The notes below the pieces were generated by a model, which did not search any database, was not told where the DNA came from, and saw nothing but the letters and a program-made list of their open reading frames with translations. From NCBI GenBank assembly GCA_900550145.1, contig URRF01000008.1, positions 1 through 36,854 on the forward strand: a stretch of 36,854 nucleotides of DNA. Reading direction: 5' to 3'. Positions 30,613-36,854 of the stretch are shown here, one piece after another. A program made the position numbers and the translations under genes. Source of the DNA: an uncultured Mollicutes bacterium (GTDB lineage: Bacteria; Bacillota_I; Bacilli_A; RF39; UBA660). Position 1 is the first letter of the stretch, and every line of letters starts with the position of its first letter.

Positions 30613-31632
30613 TTATTTTGTTAAATCTTTTATTTTTCCTAGTGATTCTTCAAACTTAGGAAGAACACCTATATTATTCGTCCTATGAACTGGCAACTGA
30701 TATATATCATGTCCAGGATATTCATTGCCCTCTATTATAACAGGACCCTTATCAGTTACAGCTATATCCCATCCAACATATCTAACCTCATCTACTACAA
30801 GAGACGCCTTTTTAGCAAGTTCAATAACTTCTTTATATTTTGGTATCTTAAATCCAACTATACTAGTATTCGTCATAGGATGTTTATAATAAACGTTCTT
30901 AAGTTTATCAACCGCAGGATACTCTATTATACCTGTTTTTTCATTTATAGGTACTACCATGCCCCCACCATTATAATTATCTACTATCCTACCATGATTC
31001 CCTATTCTCTGATATGCCGCAACAATCCTAACATCTCCATCATACCTATGAACAGTAATAACCCTAACAGTATTTATTGAATAAGGATATAACTTGTTCA
31101 TAAGTTCACACTGAATGACAACCTCCTCAACAAGCAATAATCCCTTTTTCACCAAATAATCATACAAATCACCAACAAAATCCTTAATAACTATTTTCTC
31201 CATAGAATCTCCATGAGTACCATTAATCGGCTTACAAAATACTATTTTCTTATTTTTAATAAACTTCAAAAACTCTTCCTTATTATTATTGAGTATAATA
31301 TATTCCCTATTTAAATAATCCCTAAACTTCTCATTAAACTCACTCTTATTCAAAAATATATGATTATAATCCTTATTATTATAATATCTTACAAATATAT
31401 TATTCTTACCCCTAGTCAAAACAGTCTTTCTCTCCTTACTATTTAAATCCCACATCTCAAAAAGAAGATAATCAACATACCCAGATTGATACCTAATAGC
31501 ACAAATAATCATATCAAAAAATAAATATGCCTTTGATTTATTAGTCCTATTATGTATCTCATCAATAGTACTAAACATATTTTTAAAACTCATATTTCCT
31601 ATTCTACCAATCAAATATTTAATCTTGCCCAT
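30613..31632 (-). CDS. ATP-grasp protein of the sugar-transfer-associated type
   Basis: This 339-residue protein resembles the ATP-grasp family often found with cell-surface sugar genes (PF14397-like). Recognisable parts are KKIVFCKPINGTHGD (nucleotide-binding lysine), INTVRVITV with an acidic neighbour, and the C-terminal metal-binding VGWDIAVTDKGPVIIEGNEYPG. Such enzymes join a carboxylate to an amine or thiol; the substrates here are unknown. There is no membrane segment. It has a strong GGTGGTGAT ribosome site and an extended -10 promoter, and heads the trpS-nucleotidase-murT-gatD block, which hints at an envelope role. Confidence 0.8.
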   Translation of the reverse strand: MGKIKYLIGRIGNMSFKNMFSTIDEIHNRTNKSKAYLFFDMIICAIRYQSGYVDYLLFEMWDLNSKERKTVLTRGKNNIFVRYYNNKDYNHIFLNKSEFNEKFRDYLNREYIILNNNKEEFLKFIKNKKIVFCKPINGTHGDSMEKIVIKDFVGDLYDYLVKKGLLLVEEVVIQCELMNKLYPYSINTVRVITVHRYDGDVRIVAAYQRIGNHGRIVDNYNGGGMVVPINEKTGIIEYPAVDKLKNVYYKHPMTNTSIVGFKIPKYKEVIELAKKASLVVDEVRYVGWDIAVTDKGPVIIEGNEYPGHDIYQLPVHRTNNIGVLPKFEESLGKIKDLTK

Positions 31633-31647
31633 AGTATCACCACCTAA

Positions 31648-31656
31648 ATTGTACCA
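31648..31656 (-). promoter_or_regulatory. Extended -10 promoter for the ATP-grasp/trpS/murT block
   Basis: The minus strand has TGGTACAAT about 10 bases before the ribosome site. A TGACTT -35-like hexamer is present at 16 bases. Confidence 0.5.
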
Positions 31657-31685
31657 AATTTCTAATAAAAAGTCATTAATATATG

Positions 31686-31716
31686 AAAAATACTAACAAC
31701 TATTATTTGTTAATAT
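31686..31716 (-). terminator. Terminator of the surface-protein locus
   Basis: On the minus strand ATATTAACAA pairs with TTGTTAGTAT (one G:U) across a seven-base loop, followed by five T. Confidence 0.7.
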
Positions 31717-31737
31717 CATTTTTTTACCTTATCACAC

Positions 31738-32739
31738 CTAACTTGTTTTCAACATATATGGATTATCACTTGTTCCAGTTCCACTTTCTATTATGACGTT
31801 GTTTTTTAGATAGATTGAAGGATAAACTGAAAAATTGAATCTCGTACTCGTATCACCAAAACTACCATTATATAATATATCCCACGCACGATCGGCACCA
31901 ACAGAACCAATACTTGGTGTTAAATACCATGTCCATGTACTTCTATTATTTATCCAGTTATTATTCTTGCATATATAATTATTTGAATCATCTTGTGCTT
32001 GCATATTTGTTTCACATATACTTTCATTACTTGCATATGCATAGTCTGTTATGTATGGTAATGCAATATATCCAGTCCATGTTGTTGTTCTTTCTACTGT
32101 ATCATTACAATTATCACCATCTGAACAAGATGATTTACCACTTACCATCCCTCTTTCTGCTTGATAAAATAAAAGTGTGTCTGTACTTTCTGCAATTTTA
32201 ATAGCCCCTGTATTCCATGAATGATTATCTATAAAACTCTTTGATGTTTCATCTATTGTTCCAGTTGGACATGTTGTTGTTTTATTATTTGAACCACTAT
32301 AACACGTAACTGTTTCTCCTCCATAATACATCTTATTTAAATAATTTTGTAAATCTGCTTGACTCCATTCATTTACACCATATCCACTATTTATACTTGA
32401 TTCACTACTATCCCATGATAAACTTCATAATATATCTTTTCTTACTAATTTAACATTGTTACCAAATACTCCTATTATTCTCCATAATTCATTATTAAAT
32501 GATACATAGTTATTTGGATTACTTCCATAATATCTTATGTTCTCGTCAACTGTATTATCTTTTTCTTCTTCCTTTACATCACTTGTTACTTTTACTCTTG
32601 GTAATCTTATATTTGATGGCATCATAGGTATAAAATAATGCTTGTTTTCGTTTTTATCATAAACTTTGTATTTATATATTGTTATTCCAATAAGTATAAC
32701 AAATAGAAATATTATTACATAAATCAATTTATTTTTCAT
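31738..32739 (-). pseudogene. Surface protein gene interrupted by an in-frame TGA
   Basis: One continuous frame of about 333 codons encodes an anchored surface protein. It has an N-terminal helix (about residues 5-22), a linker, then a domain with YYGSNPNNYVSFNNELWRIIG, YGVNEWSQADLQNYL, CSDGDNCNDTVERTTTW and the C-terminal SIYLKNNVIIESGTGTSDNPY. A single TGA at 32425-32427, after LVRKDIL, is the only break; the frame continues as SLSWDSSESS. Related proteins in gut Firmicutes have a Gly-like position there, so a GGA to TGA change is likely. UGA is a normal stop elsewhere. It is either a fresh pseudogene or a recoded gene. A paralog scrap exists at 17.5 kb. Confidence 0.8.
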
Positions 32740-32760
32740 ATGTCCTCCATATTTGGTAGA

Positions 32761-34464
32761 TTAATTTAATTGATATTTTGTACATGGCATACCTATATCC
32801 TTCAGGTGTGCACATCCAGCACCACCACCACCACTAGCAGGTGGATTAACATAAGCCGGACCATTTGGTACATAGCAACCATTACTATCTAAAGTACAGC
32901 TTTGGCCAGTTGCACCTATGCAATGACCAGACGAAAGATAATCGCACTTATTTCCACCAGAACTCCCACCTGAACTAGAAACTGGTTCGCAACAGCCGTT
33001 TACCATCTGACAGCTTTTTCCAGTAGATGCTTCGCAAAGGTTACATGAGAAATATGTACATGATGGACCCGGATCTGGATCTGGAGCTGGTTCATATACA
33101 TCAAAATAACATGTTCCAGTTTTACCTGATACTGTATCTTTTATTGTTACTGAACCACTTCCTCCATTATAATTTGCTCTTATTGTATTGTATCCTGCTT
33201 GTTCTGCTACAAAAGAACTGGCACTTACTGAATATTCAAAATTATGATTTGTTGCATTACTTGGTGTGTAGGTTGGTATAATTACTCCAGTACTTCCTAC
33301 CATTATTCTTCTTGGACTTACACTACAACCAATGCTATCTATTGTATCTTTTATTACTTCTACTTTACATGTTGCTTTTTGTTTTAGTGTTGTTTCTGCT
33401 GTTATTATTATTGTTCCTAGTTTATTTGCTGTTATTGTTGCTCTTGAATATCCTGTGTTGTTATTTGGGTTACTTGCTTTTATGCTTACTATACTTTCAT
33501 CACTTGTACTCCATGTTACATTTCTATTTGTTGCGTTACTTGGTATGTAGTTTGGATGTAATACTTTTGTTTTCCCTATTACTATTTTTATTCCTTCTTT
33601 TCCACATATTTCGTATTTTGAATTGTCTTCACTTGGTTCTGGTGGTTCGTCTGGTATTGGTGCCCATATCTCTATTCCTGTTGTACATATATCTTTCTTT
33701 GTTCTCTCTACTAGTTTTTCTTCTATTTCTCTTAGTTCTCCTTTTTCTTTGAATTCCCATGTATATACGTATTCATTTCCTACTTCTTTTGGCTCTGCTA
33801 TTATTTCTTTTTCATATTCTTTCCATTTTCCACATTCGCATACTTTATATATTGCTTTTTTTGTTGCTTTCTTTTGTTCCCCTTTACATACTTTTTCGTC
33901 TACTTTATCTCCTTCAAATCCACTAAATTTTATATCTCCTGTTAAGCATTCTGTTGTATCTTCTGGTATCGTTATTTCACATACCTTCTCTGTTCCTTCT
34001 ATCCCTATGTTTATATTTGTTCTTTCTTCCCATTCTTCTTTTGTTATATCTAGAAAATCTAGTACTTCTTCTAATTTGTATTTTACTTCTACTACTGCAT
34101 CTACTCTATTTTTTAAATTAAAGTTCTCTCCTTGTAGTGATGTGATCTGACTTATTACTCTTAGTGATATCTTTGGTGGCACTTCATTTATGTCTTCTAC
34201 TATTATTTTATAATCTCCTATTGTTACATTTTGTGCGAATCTTCTTGTTAAATTCTCTATAAATTTATCCTCTACTATCCTTATATCTCCATTTAATCTA
34301 TAGTATGTTAAATCTATTGAATCATATGCTGCTGCTTCACTTGTTTCTTTTATTAAGTAATATACTCTATCATTATCTACTGTTGATTTTTGAAATATAT
34401 TTATTATTACTATTCCAAATAATCCAAGTATTATTATTAATACTCCCCAAAATGCTTCTTTCAT
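32761..34464 (-). CDS. Anchored surface protein with two Ig-like domains and Cys-rich tail
   Basis: The 567-residue protein begins with a prepilin- or signal-anchor-like helix (about residues 6-24, glycine-containing and hydrophobic). A helical, charged segment (30-180) follows, then a Cys/Glu/Lys-rich region. Two bacterial Ig-like (Big_2) domains come next, both carrying YxPSNATN (about 305-385 and 390-470). The tail (475-567) is Gly/Ser/Pro-rich with about 14 cysteines in repeated CxxxxGxSC...GC units. It is probably a pilus-like or adhesive surface protein, with disulfides or metal shaping the tail. The start has AAGGAGAAG. It forms a unit with the broken surface gene 21 bases downstream. 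Confidence 0.75.
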   Translation of the reverse strand: MKEAFWGVLIIILGLFGIVIINIFQKSTVDNDRVYYLIKETSEAAAYDSIDLTYYRLNGDIRIVEDKFIENLTRRFAQNVTIGDYKIIVEDINEVPPKISLRVISQITSLQGENFNLKNRVDAVVEVKYKLEEVLDFLDITKEEWEERTNINIGIEGTEKVCEITIPEDTTECLTGDIKFSGFEGDKVDEKVCKGEQKKATKKAIYKVCECGKWKEYEKEIIAEPKEVGNEYVYTWEFKEKGELREIEEKLVERTKKDICTTGIEIWAPIPDEPPEPSEDNSKYEICGKEGIKIVIGKTKVLHPNYIPSNATNRNVTWSTSDESIVSIKASNPNNNTGYSRATITANKLGTIIITAETTLKQKATCKVEVIKDTIDSIGCSVSPRRIMVGSTGVIIPTYTPSNATNHNFEYSVSASSFVAEQAGYNTIRANYNGGSGSVTIKDTVSGKTGTCYFDVYEPAPDPDPGPSCTYFSCNLCEASTGKSCQMVNGCCEPVSSSGGSSGGNKCDYLSSGHCIGATGQSCTLDSNGCYVPNGPAYVNPPASGGGGAGCAHLKDIGMPCTKYQLN

Positions 34465-34473
34465 ATCTTCTCC

Positions 34474-35475
34474 TTATATTATTTTATCTCTAGTATAAAT
34501 ATCTACTCCATCTTCTATATAAATATTTAGTAATACATCTTTGCTACTTTTTATGAAGCATAAACCTTCTATTACTATCTCTTCATCAGGACTTGCTTTA
34601 ATTTTTGTACAATTTAATTCTTTATATTTGTCGTTGTTTGAAAAACTTATTTTATCTACTTCTATATTGTTTGAAATATATATTGATATATTAGAATCAT
34701 TTAATATATCAATTCTTCCAATGTTATTAATCAATAATGATGTATTATCTTTTATTTGATATATTCTTGGATTTATTTCTTCTTTTATACTTATTTTCTT
34801 TACTACTTCTTCTTTTACATGTGTTACTATATTTCCTTCATTTAATATTCCTGGTGTATCTAATAATGTTAATTCGTCGTTTATTTTTATTGAAATAACA
34901 TTTAATGTTGTCGAAGGCATACAACTTGTTACTATGTAATTAGAAGATTCTGTATAATTTTTAATCATTTTATTAATAAATGATGATTTACCTGCATTTG
35001 TATTCCCTAAAACATACACTTCATTACTTGTTTTGTTTTTCATAATTAGTTCTAGTAATTTATCCATATTATAGTTTTTTTCACTACTTATAACTATTAC
35101 ATCAATGTATCTTTTATATTTTTCTTTAAAATAATTTACTATTTTCTCTTCTTTTACACTCTTTGGAATTACATCTATTTTTGATATTACTAATATAGCA
35201 GGACTAAAAACTTTACTATATATATAATCTATATTGCCCATATCAAATATATCTACTATATGAATAACCAACTCATTCATTTTGAAAATATCTTTTATTA
35301 TGCTTTTATAATATGAATTTGATTTGTTTGTAACTTTATATTCTCCATAATGTTTTAATCTAAAACATCTTCTACACATTATAGTTTCATCATAAACAGA
35401 TGGATTTACATATCCATCTATAAAAGGATCTTCACATTGCAACTCAATTCCACAACCAATACAATATTTACTCAT
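34474..35475 (-). CDS. yqeH: Ribosome biogenesis GTPase YqeH
   Basis: YqeH is a circularly permuted GTPase needed for 30S assembly. The 333 residues start with a treble-clef zinc finger (CIGCG and CRRCFRLKHYGE). The G-motifs follow in permuted order: G4 VISKIDV near residue 120, G1 LGNTNAGKSSFI near 158, and G3 LLDTPGIL near 208. The C-terminal domain is slightly short. It overlaps the yqeG stop by 8 bases, the conserved yqeG-yqeH pair of Bacilli. AroE, YhbY and NadD, which often follow, are replaced by the surface-protein locus. Confidence 0.95.
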   Translation of the reverse strand: MSKYCIGCGIELQCEDPFIDGYVNPSVYDETIMCRRCFRLKHYGEYKVTNKSNSYYKSIIKDIFKMNELVIHIVDIFDMGNIDYIYSKVFSPAILVISKIDVIPKSVKEEKIVNYFKEKYKRYIDVIVISSEKNYNMDKLLELIMKNKTSNEVYVLGNTNAGKSSFINKMIKNYTESSNYIVTSCMPSTTLNVISIKINDELTLLDTPGILNEGNIVTHVKEEVVKKISIKEEINPRIYQIKDNTSLLINNIGRIDILNDSNISIYISNNIEVDKISFSNNDKYKELNCTKIKASPDEEIVIEGLCFIKSSKDVLLNIYIEDGVDIYTRDKII

Positions 35476-35992
35476 AATACTTTCCTCTACTAAATAAATT
35501 TCTTTTTTCCATTTTTTTTATTATATAATTTTCTCTTACTCTATTACATTTTGTCCATATTGGCTCATTTTTTGCCATTGGTTTAATAAGTACTGTAAAT
35601 ATACCCATTCTGTTACCACCATATATATCTGTTACTATTTGGTCTCCTATCATAGCAACTTCGCTTTCTAAGTATTTGTATTCTGTAAGAACTTTTTTAT
35701 ATTTTCTTTTAAATGGTTTTCTTGATGATGCGGCACAATCTACTTCTAATGTTTTCTTAAAAGGCGTTAATCTATTTTTATTAGTGTTAGAAAATATAAT
35801 TACTTTAAATCCCATGTCTTTTAATCTTTCAATAAAATCCTTTACTTTTCTAGATGGTTTTTTTATATTATTAGGAACCAAGGTATTATCTAAATCAAAT
35901 AATAAGCACTTAATGCCATATGATTTTAATTTTTTGTAATCGATAGAATATATATCTTTTTTATACATATCTGGTTTATATAGTTCTAACAT
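35468..35992 (-). CDS. yqeG: HAD-superfamily phosphatase YqeG
   Basis: This is a HAD phosphatase of the YqeG/Gep4-like family, related to phosphatidylglycerophosphate phosphatases. The 174 residues have motif I LLFDLDNTLVP (about Asp33 and Asp35), motif II IIFSNTNK, a lysine in SRKPFKRKYKK, and motif IV AMIGDQIVTDIYGG. Length is normal. The start at 35992 follows GAGGTGA. It is translationally coupled to yqeH and has its own good promoter. The PGP phosphatase role is inference from the family and would complement CdsA. Confidence 0.93.
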   Translation of the reverse strand: MLELYKPDMYKKDIYSIDYKKLKSYGIKCLLFDLDNTLVPNNIKKPSRKVKDFIERLKDMGFKVIIFSNTNKNRLTPFKKTLEVDCAASSRKPFKRKYKKVLTEYKYLESEVAMIGDQIVTDIYGGNRMGIFTVLIKPMAKNEPIWTKCNRVRENYIIKKMEKRNLFSRGKYYE

Positions 35993-36016
35993 ACCATCAC
36001 CTCTTACTCTATAACC

Positions 36017-36045
36017 ATTATACTATGAATTTGTATTTTTTCCAA
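36017..36045 (-). promoter_or_regulatory. Sigma-A promoter of yqeG-yqeH
   Basis: The minus strand has TTGGAA (36040-36045), 17 bases, and TATAAT (36017-36022). It abuts the upstream terminator. Confidence 0.75.
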
Positions 36046-36076
36046 GAAAAAAGTACCATTAATATAAATGGTACTT
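36045..36076 (-). terminator. Terminator of the DUF1292 gene
   Basis: On the minus strand AAGTACCATT and AATGGTACTT form a 10-bp stem with a six-base loop, followed by six T. Confidence 0.85.
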
Positions 36077-36079
36077 CAC

Positions 36080-36331
36080 TTAAGCATTTGCTTCTATTTC
36101 TCTTTCTGCAAATAATTGAGTCAATTGGTATAATGAATTAGGGTCTGTTACTTTTCTAACCATTTCGCTCTCTGGATCATAGTACATAATTCTAACGTTA
36201 TCTGTTATCTCATCTTTAACAGGATCTATTTCACCTATCATTATGAAATTATGACTATCATTCATTAAACTATCTAGTACATAATATTCTTTATTATCTT
36301 CTAATTTAATTATAGTATCTTCTTTTATCAT
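36080..36331 (-). CDS. DUF1292 family protein (YrzB-like)
   Basis: This small acidic cytoplasmic protein of 83 residues matches the DUF1292 pattern: LEDNKEYYVLDSL, a central NFIMIGEIDPVKDE strand pair, then VRIMYYDPESEMVRKVTDPNSL and an acidic C-terminal helix. In Bacilli such genes lie near alaS, yrrK and mltG, and their function is unknown. Here it overlaps the upstream membrane-protein gene by four bases (ATGA) and ends in a strong terminator. Confidence 0.85.
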   Translation of the reverse strand: MIKEDTIIKLEDNKEYYVLDSLMNDSHNFIMIGEIDPVKDEITDNVRIMYYDPESEMVRKVTDPNSLYQLTQLFAEREIEANA

Positions 36332-36854
36332 CTAACTTTTCCCCCTTTATCTTTAGTTCCAATATTCATTATATTTTCAATATTGTGTTTTAAATATTGG
36401 CCATGAACACCTGTAGGATTAAATGTTCCATTTTTTATTTTATGAGCCAAAACATTATAAGATGCTATGCCAAGAGGTCCTAATACTGGTCCAAATGCAA
36501 GCATTGTTCCTACAATAATCATACCTTTTAAGAATATTGATTTAACCGTATTTTTACCTTTTTTTAATTTTTCAGCACGTTCAGGAGTTGGAGTATAATT
36601 TTCTATTATTTTTTGATCTGTTTCTGGAGTAGTTGCGTTTTTTTCAATATTTTTAAGATTAATTTCATCTATATCTGGTTGAACAAGTTCACTTTCTTTT
36701 GAATCAGATTCTTTTTGTTCTTCTTTATCCAATTCTTCAGCTGTTGTTGTTGTTTTAGTAGTTTGTAACTTTTTTTCTTCTTCTACTAAAAGAGATAATT
36801 CAACATAACTCATTTCATCTAATTTTGAATCTGAATACTTTCTTTCTCCATCTT
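36328..36854 (-). CDS. Membrane protein, 5' end beyond the window
   Basis: The frame is open to the right edge (DGERKYSDSKLDE precedes the Met at 36813), and that Met has no ribosome site. The real gene therefore begins outside the window. The visible 175 residues comprise an acidic, Lys/Glu/Thr-rich, probably disordered segment and one or two membrane helices (around SIFLKGMIIVGTMLAFGPVLGPLGI). A short tail ends in GTKDKGGKVR. Its function is not recognised. It is coupled to the DUF1292 gene by an ATGA overlap. Confidence 0.65.
   Translation of the reverse strand, partial: DGERKYSDSKLDEMSYVELSLLVEEEKKLQTTKTTTTAEELDKEEQKESDSKESELVQPDIDEINLKNIEKNATTPETDQKIIENYTPTPERAEKLKKGKNTVKSIFLKGMIIVGTMLAFGPVLGPLGIASYNVLAHKIKNGTFNPTGVHGQYLKHNIENIMNIGTKDKGGKVR

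Noticed and set aside
32425..32427. TGA read as tryptophan (Mycoplasma-type code)
   Set aside because: TGA ends tgt, queA, murT, the gene at 23246 and the glycosyltransferase, often in ATGA overlaps, and Trp residues throughout are TGG.
33027..34150. Long plus-strand open frames rich in Leu or Ser opposite the Ig-like surface gene
   Set aside because: They are antisense shadows of a real coding frame with clear domains, and they have low-complexity composition and no ribosome sites.
1..36854. CRISPR arrays, intact IS elements, rRNA genes
   Set aside because: No regularly spaced long repeats, transposase genes or rRNA sequence were seen on either strand.

Overview
The window is 36.9 kb of very AT-rich bacterial DNA from a Gram-positive, spore-forming relative of the Bacilli. 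The evidence is a Gpr protease next to SpoIIP, MurT/GatD for peptidoglycan amidation, YqeG-YqeH, a SUF system, and a simple Bacillus-like gene syntax of strong AGGAGG/AGGTGA ribosome sites and TTGACA-17-TATAAT promoters. UGA is a stop codon (tgt, queA, murT and others end in TGA; Trp is TGG), so this is not a Mycoplasma code. Small intergenic gaps, many 1-8 nt overlaps and missing neighbours (no rimM/trmD after rpsP, no sufB/sufU, no dxr between cdsA and rseP) suggest a compact genome such as the uncultured gut RF39-like Bacilli. That placement is inference.

Layout. 0.1-6.5 kb (minus strand): cdsA, rseP, a small unknown gene, fmt, an anchored unknown protein, lspA, rluD and a rhomboid protease, an envelope and lipoprotein block. 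6.5-7.2 kb: rpsP, khpA and tRNA-Gln(CUG) under a consensus promoter. 7.4-8.3 kb (plus strand): a zinc-dependent phospholipase C-like protein. 8.3-10.9 kb: reduced sufC-sufD-sufS. 10.9-13.3 kb: a GT4 glycosyltransferase, a HIT hydrolase and a possible PBECR4-type protein. 13.4-14.1 kb: a mobile-element scar with a truncated tyrosine recombinase beside tRNA-Ala(UGC). 14.1-17.5 kb: gpr, spoIIP and two associated unknown genes. 17.5-20.0 kb: a small foreign-looking island. 20.0-25.6 kb: ruvA-ruvB-unknown-queA-tgt-zinc ribbon-transglutaminase-like-anchored repeat protein. 25.7-27.0 kb: two unknown genes flanked by an exact 26-bp repeat. 27.0-31.7 kb: an ATP-grasp protein, trpS, a 5'-nucleotidase-like HAD protein, murT and gatD. 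31.7-34.5 kb: a two-gene surface-protein locus, one gene broken by an in-frame TGA. 34.5-36.9 kb: yqeH, yqeG, a DUF1292 protein and the 3' part of a membrane protein gene running off the end.

Most interesting region. The 17.6-20.0 kb island carries a DHH-phosphoesterase-like protein convergent with a TSPPY-type DNA methyltransferase. It is bordered by GTATCTAA-like repeats phased at exactly 11 bp, next to a GC-rich structured block and a predicted pseudoknot. It abuts the amputated C-terminus of a surface-protein gene whose paralog lies at 31.7 kb. Repeats of the same 11-bp architecture sit beside the broken recombinase at 13.9 kb, which suggests both are products of related tyrosine-recombinase elements. 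The island could be a compact modification-linked defence or maintenance cassette.

Two core proteins look catalytically altered. SpoIIP lacks both histidines of its conserved metal-binding motifs, and GatD lacks both the catalytic Cys and His of its glutaminase site. If real, both point to non-canonical spore engulfment and lipid II amidation chemistry in this lineage.
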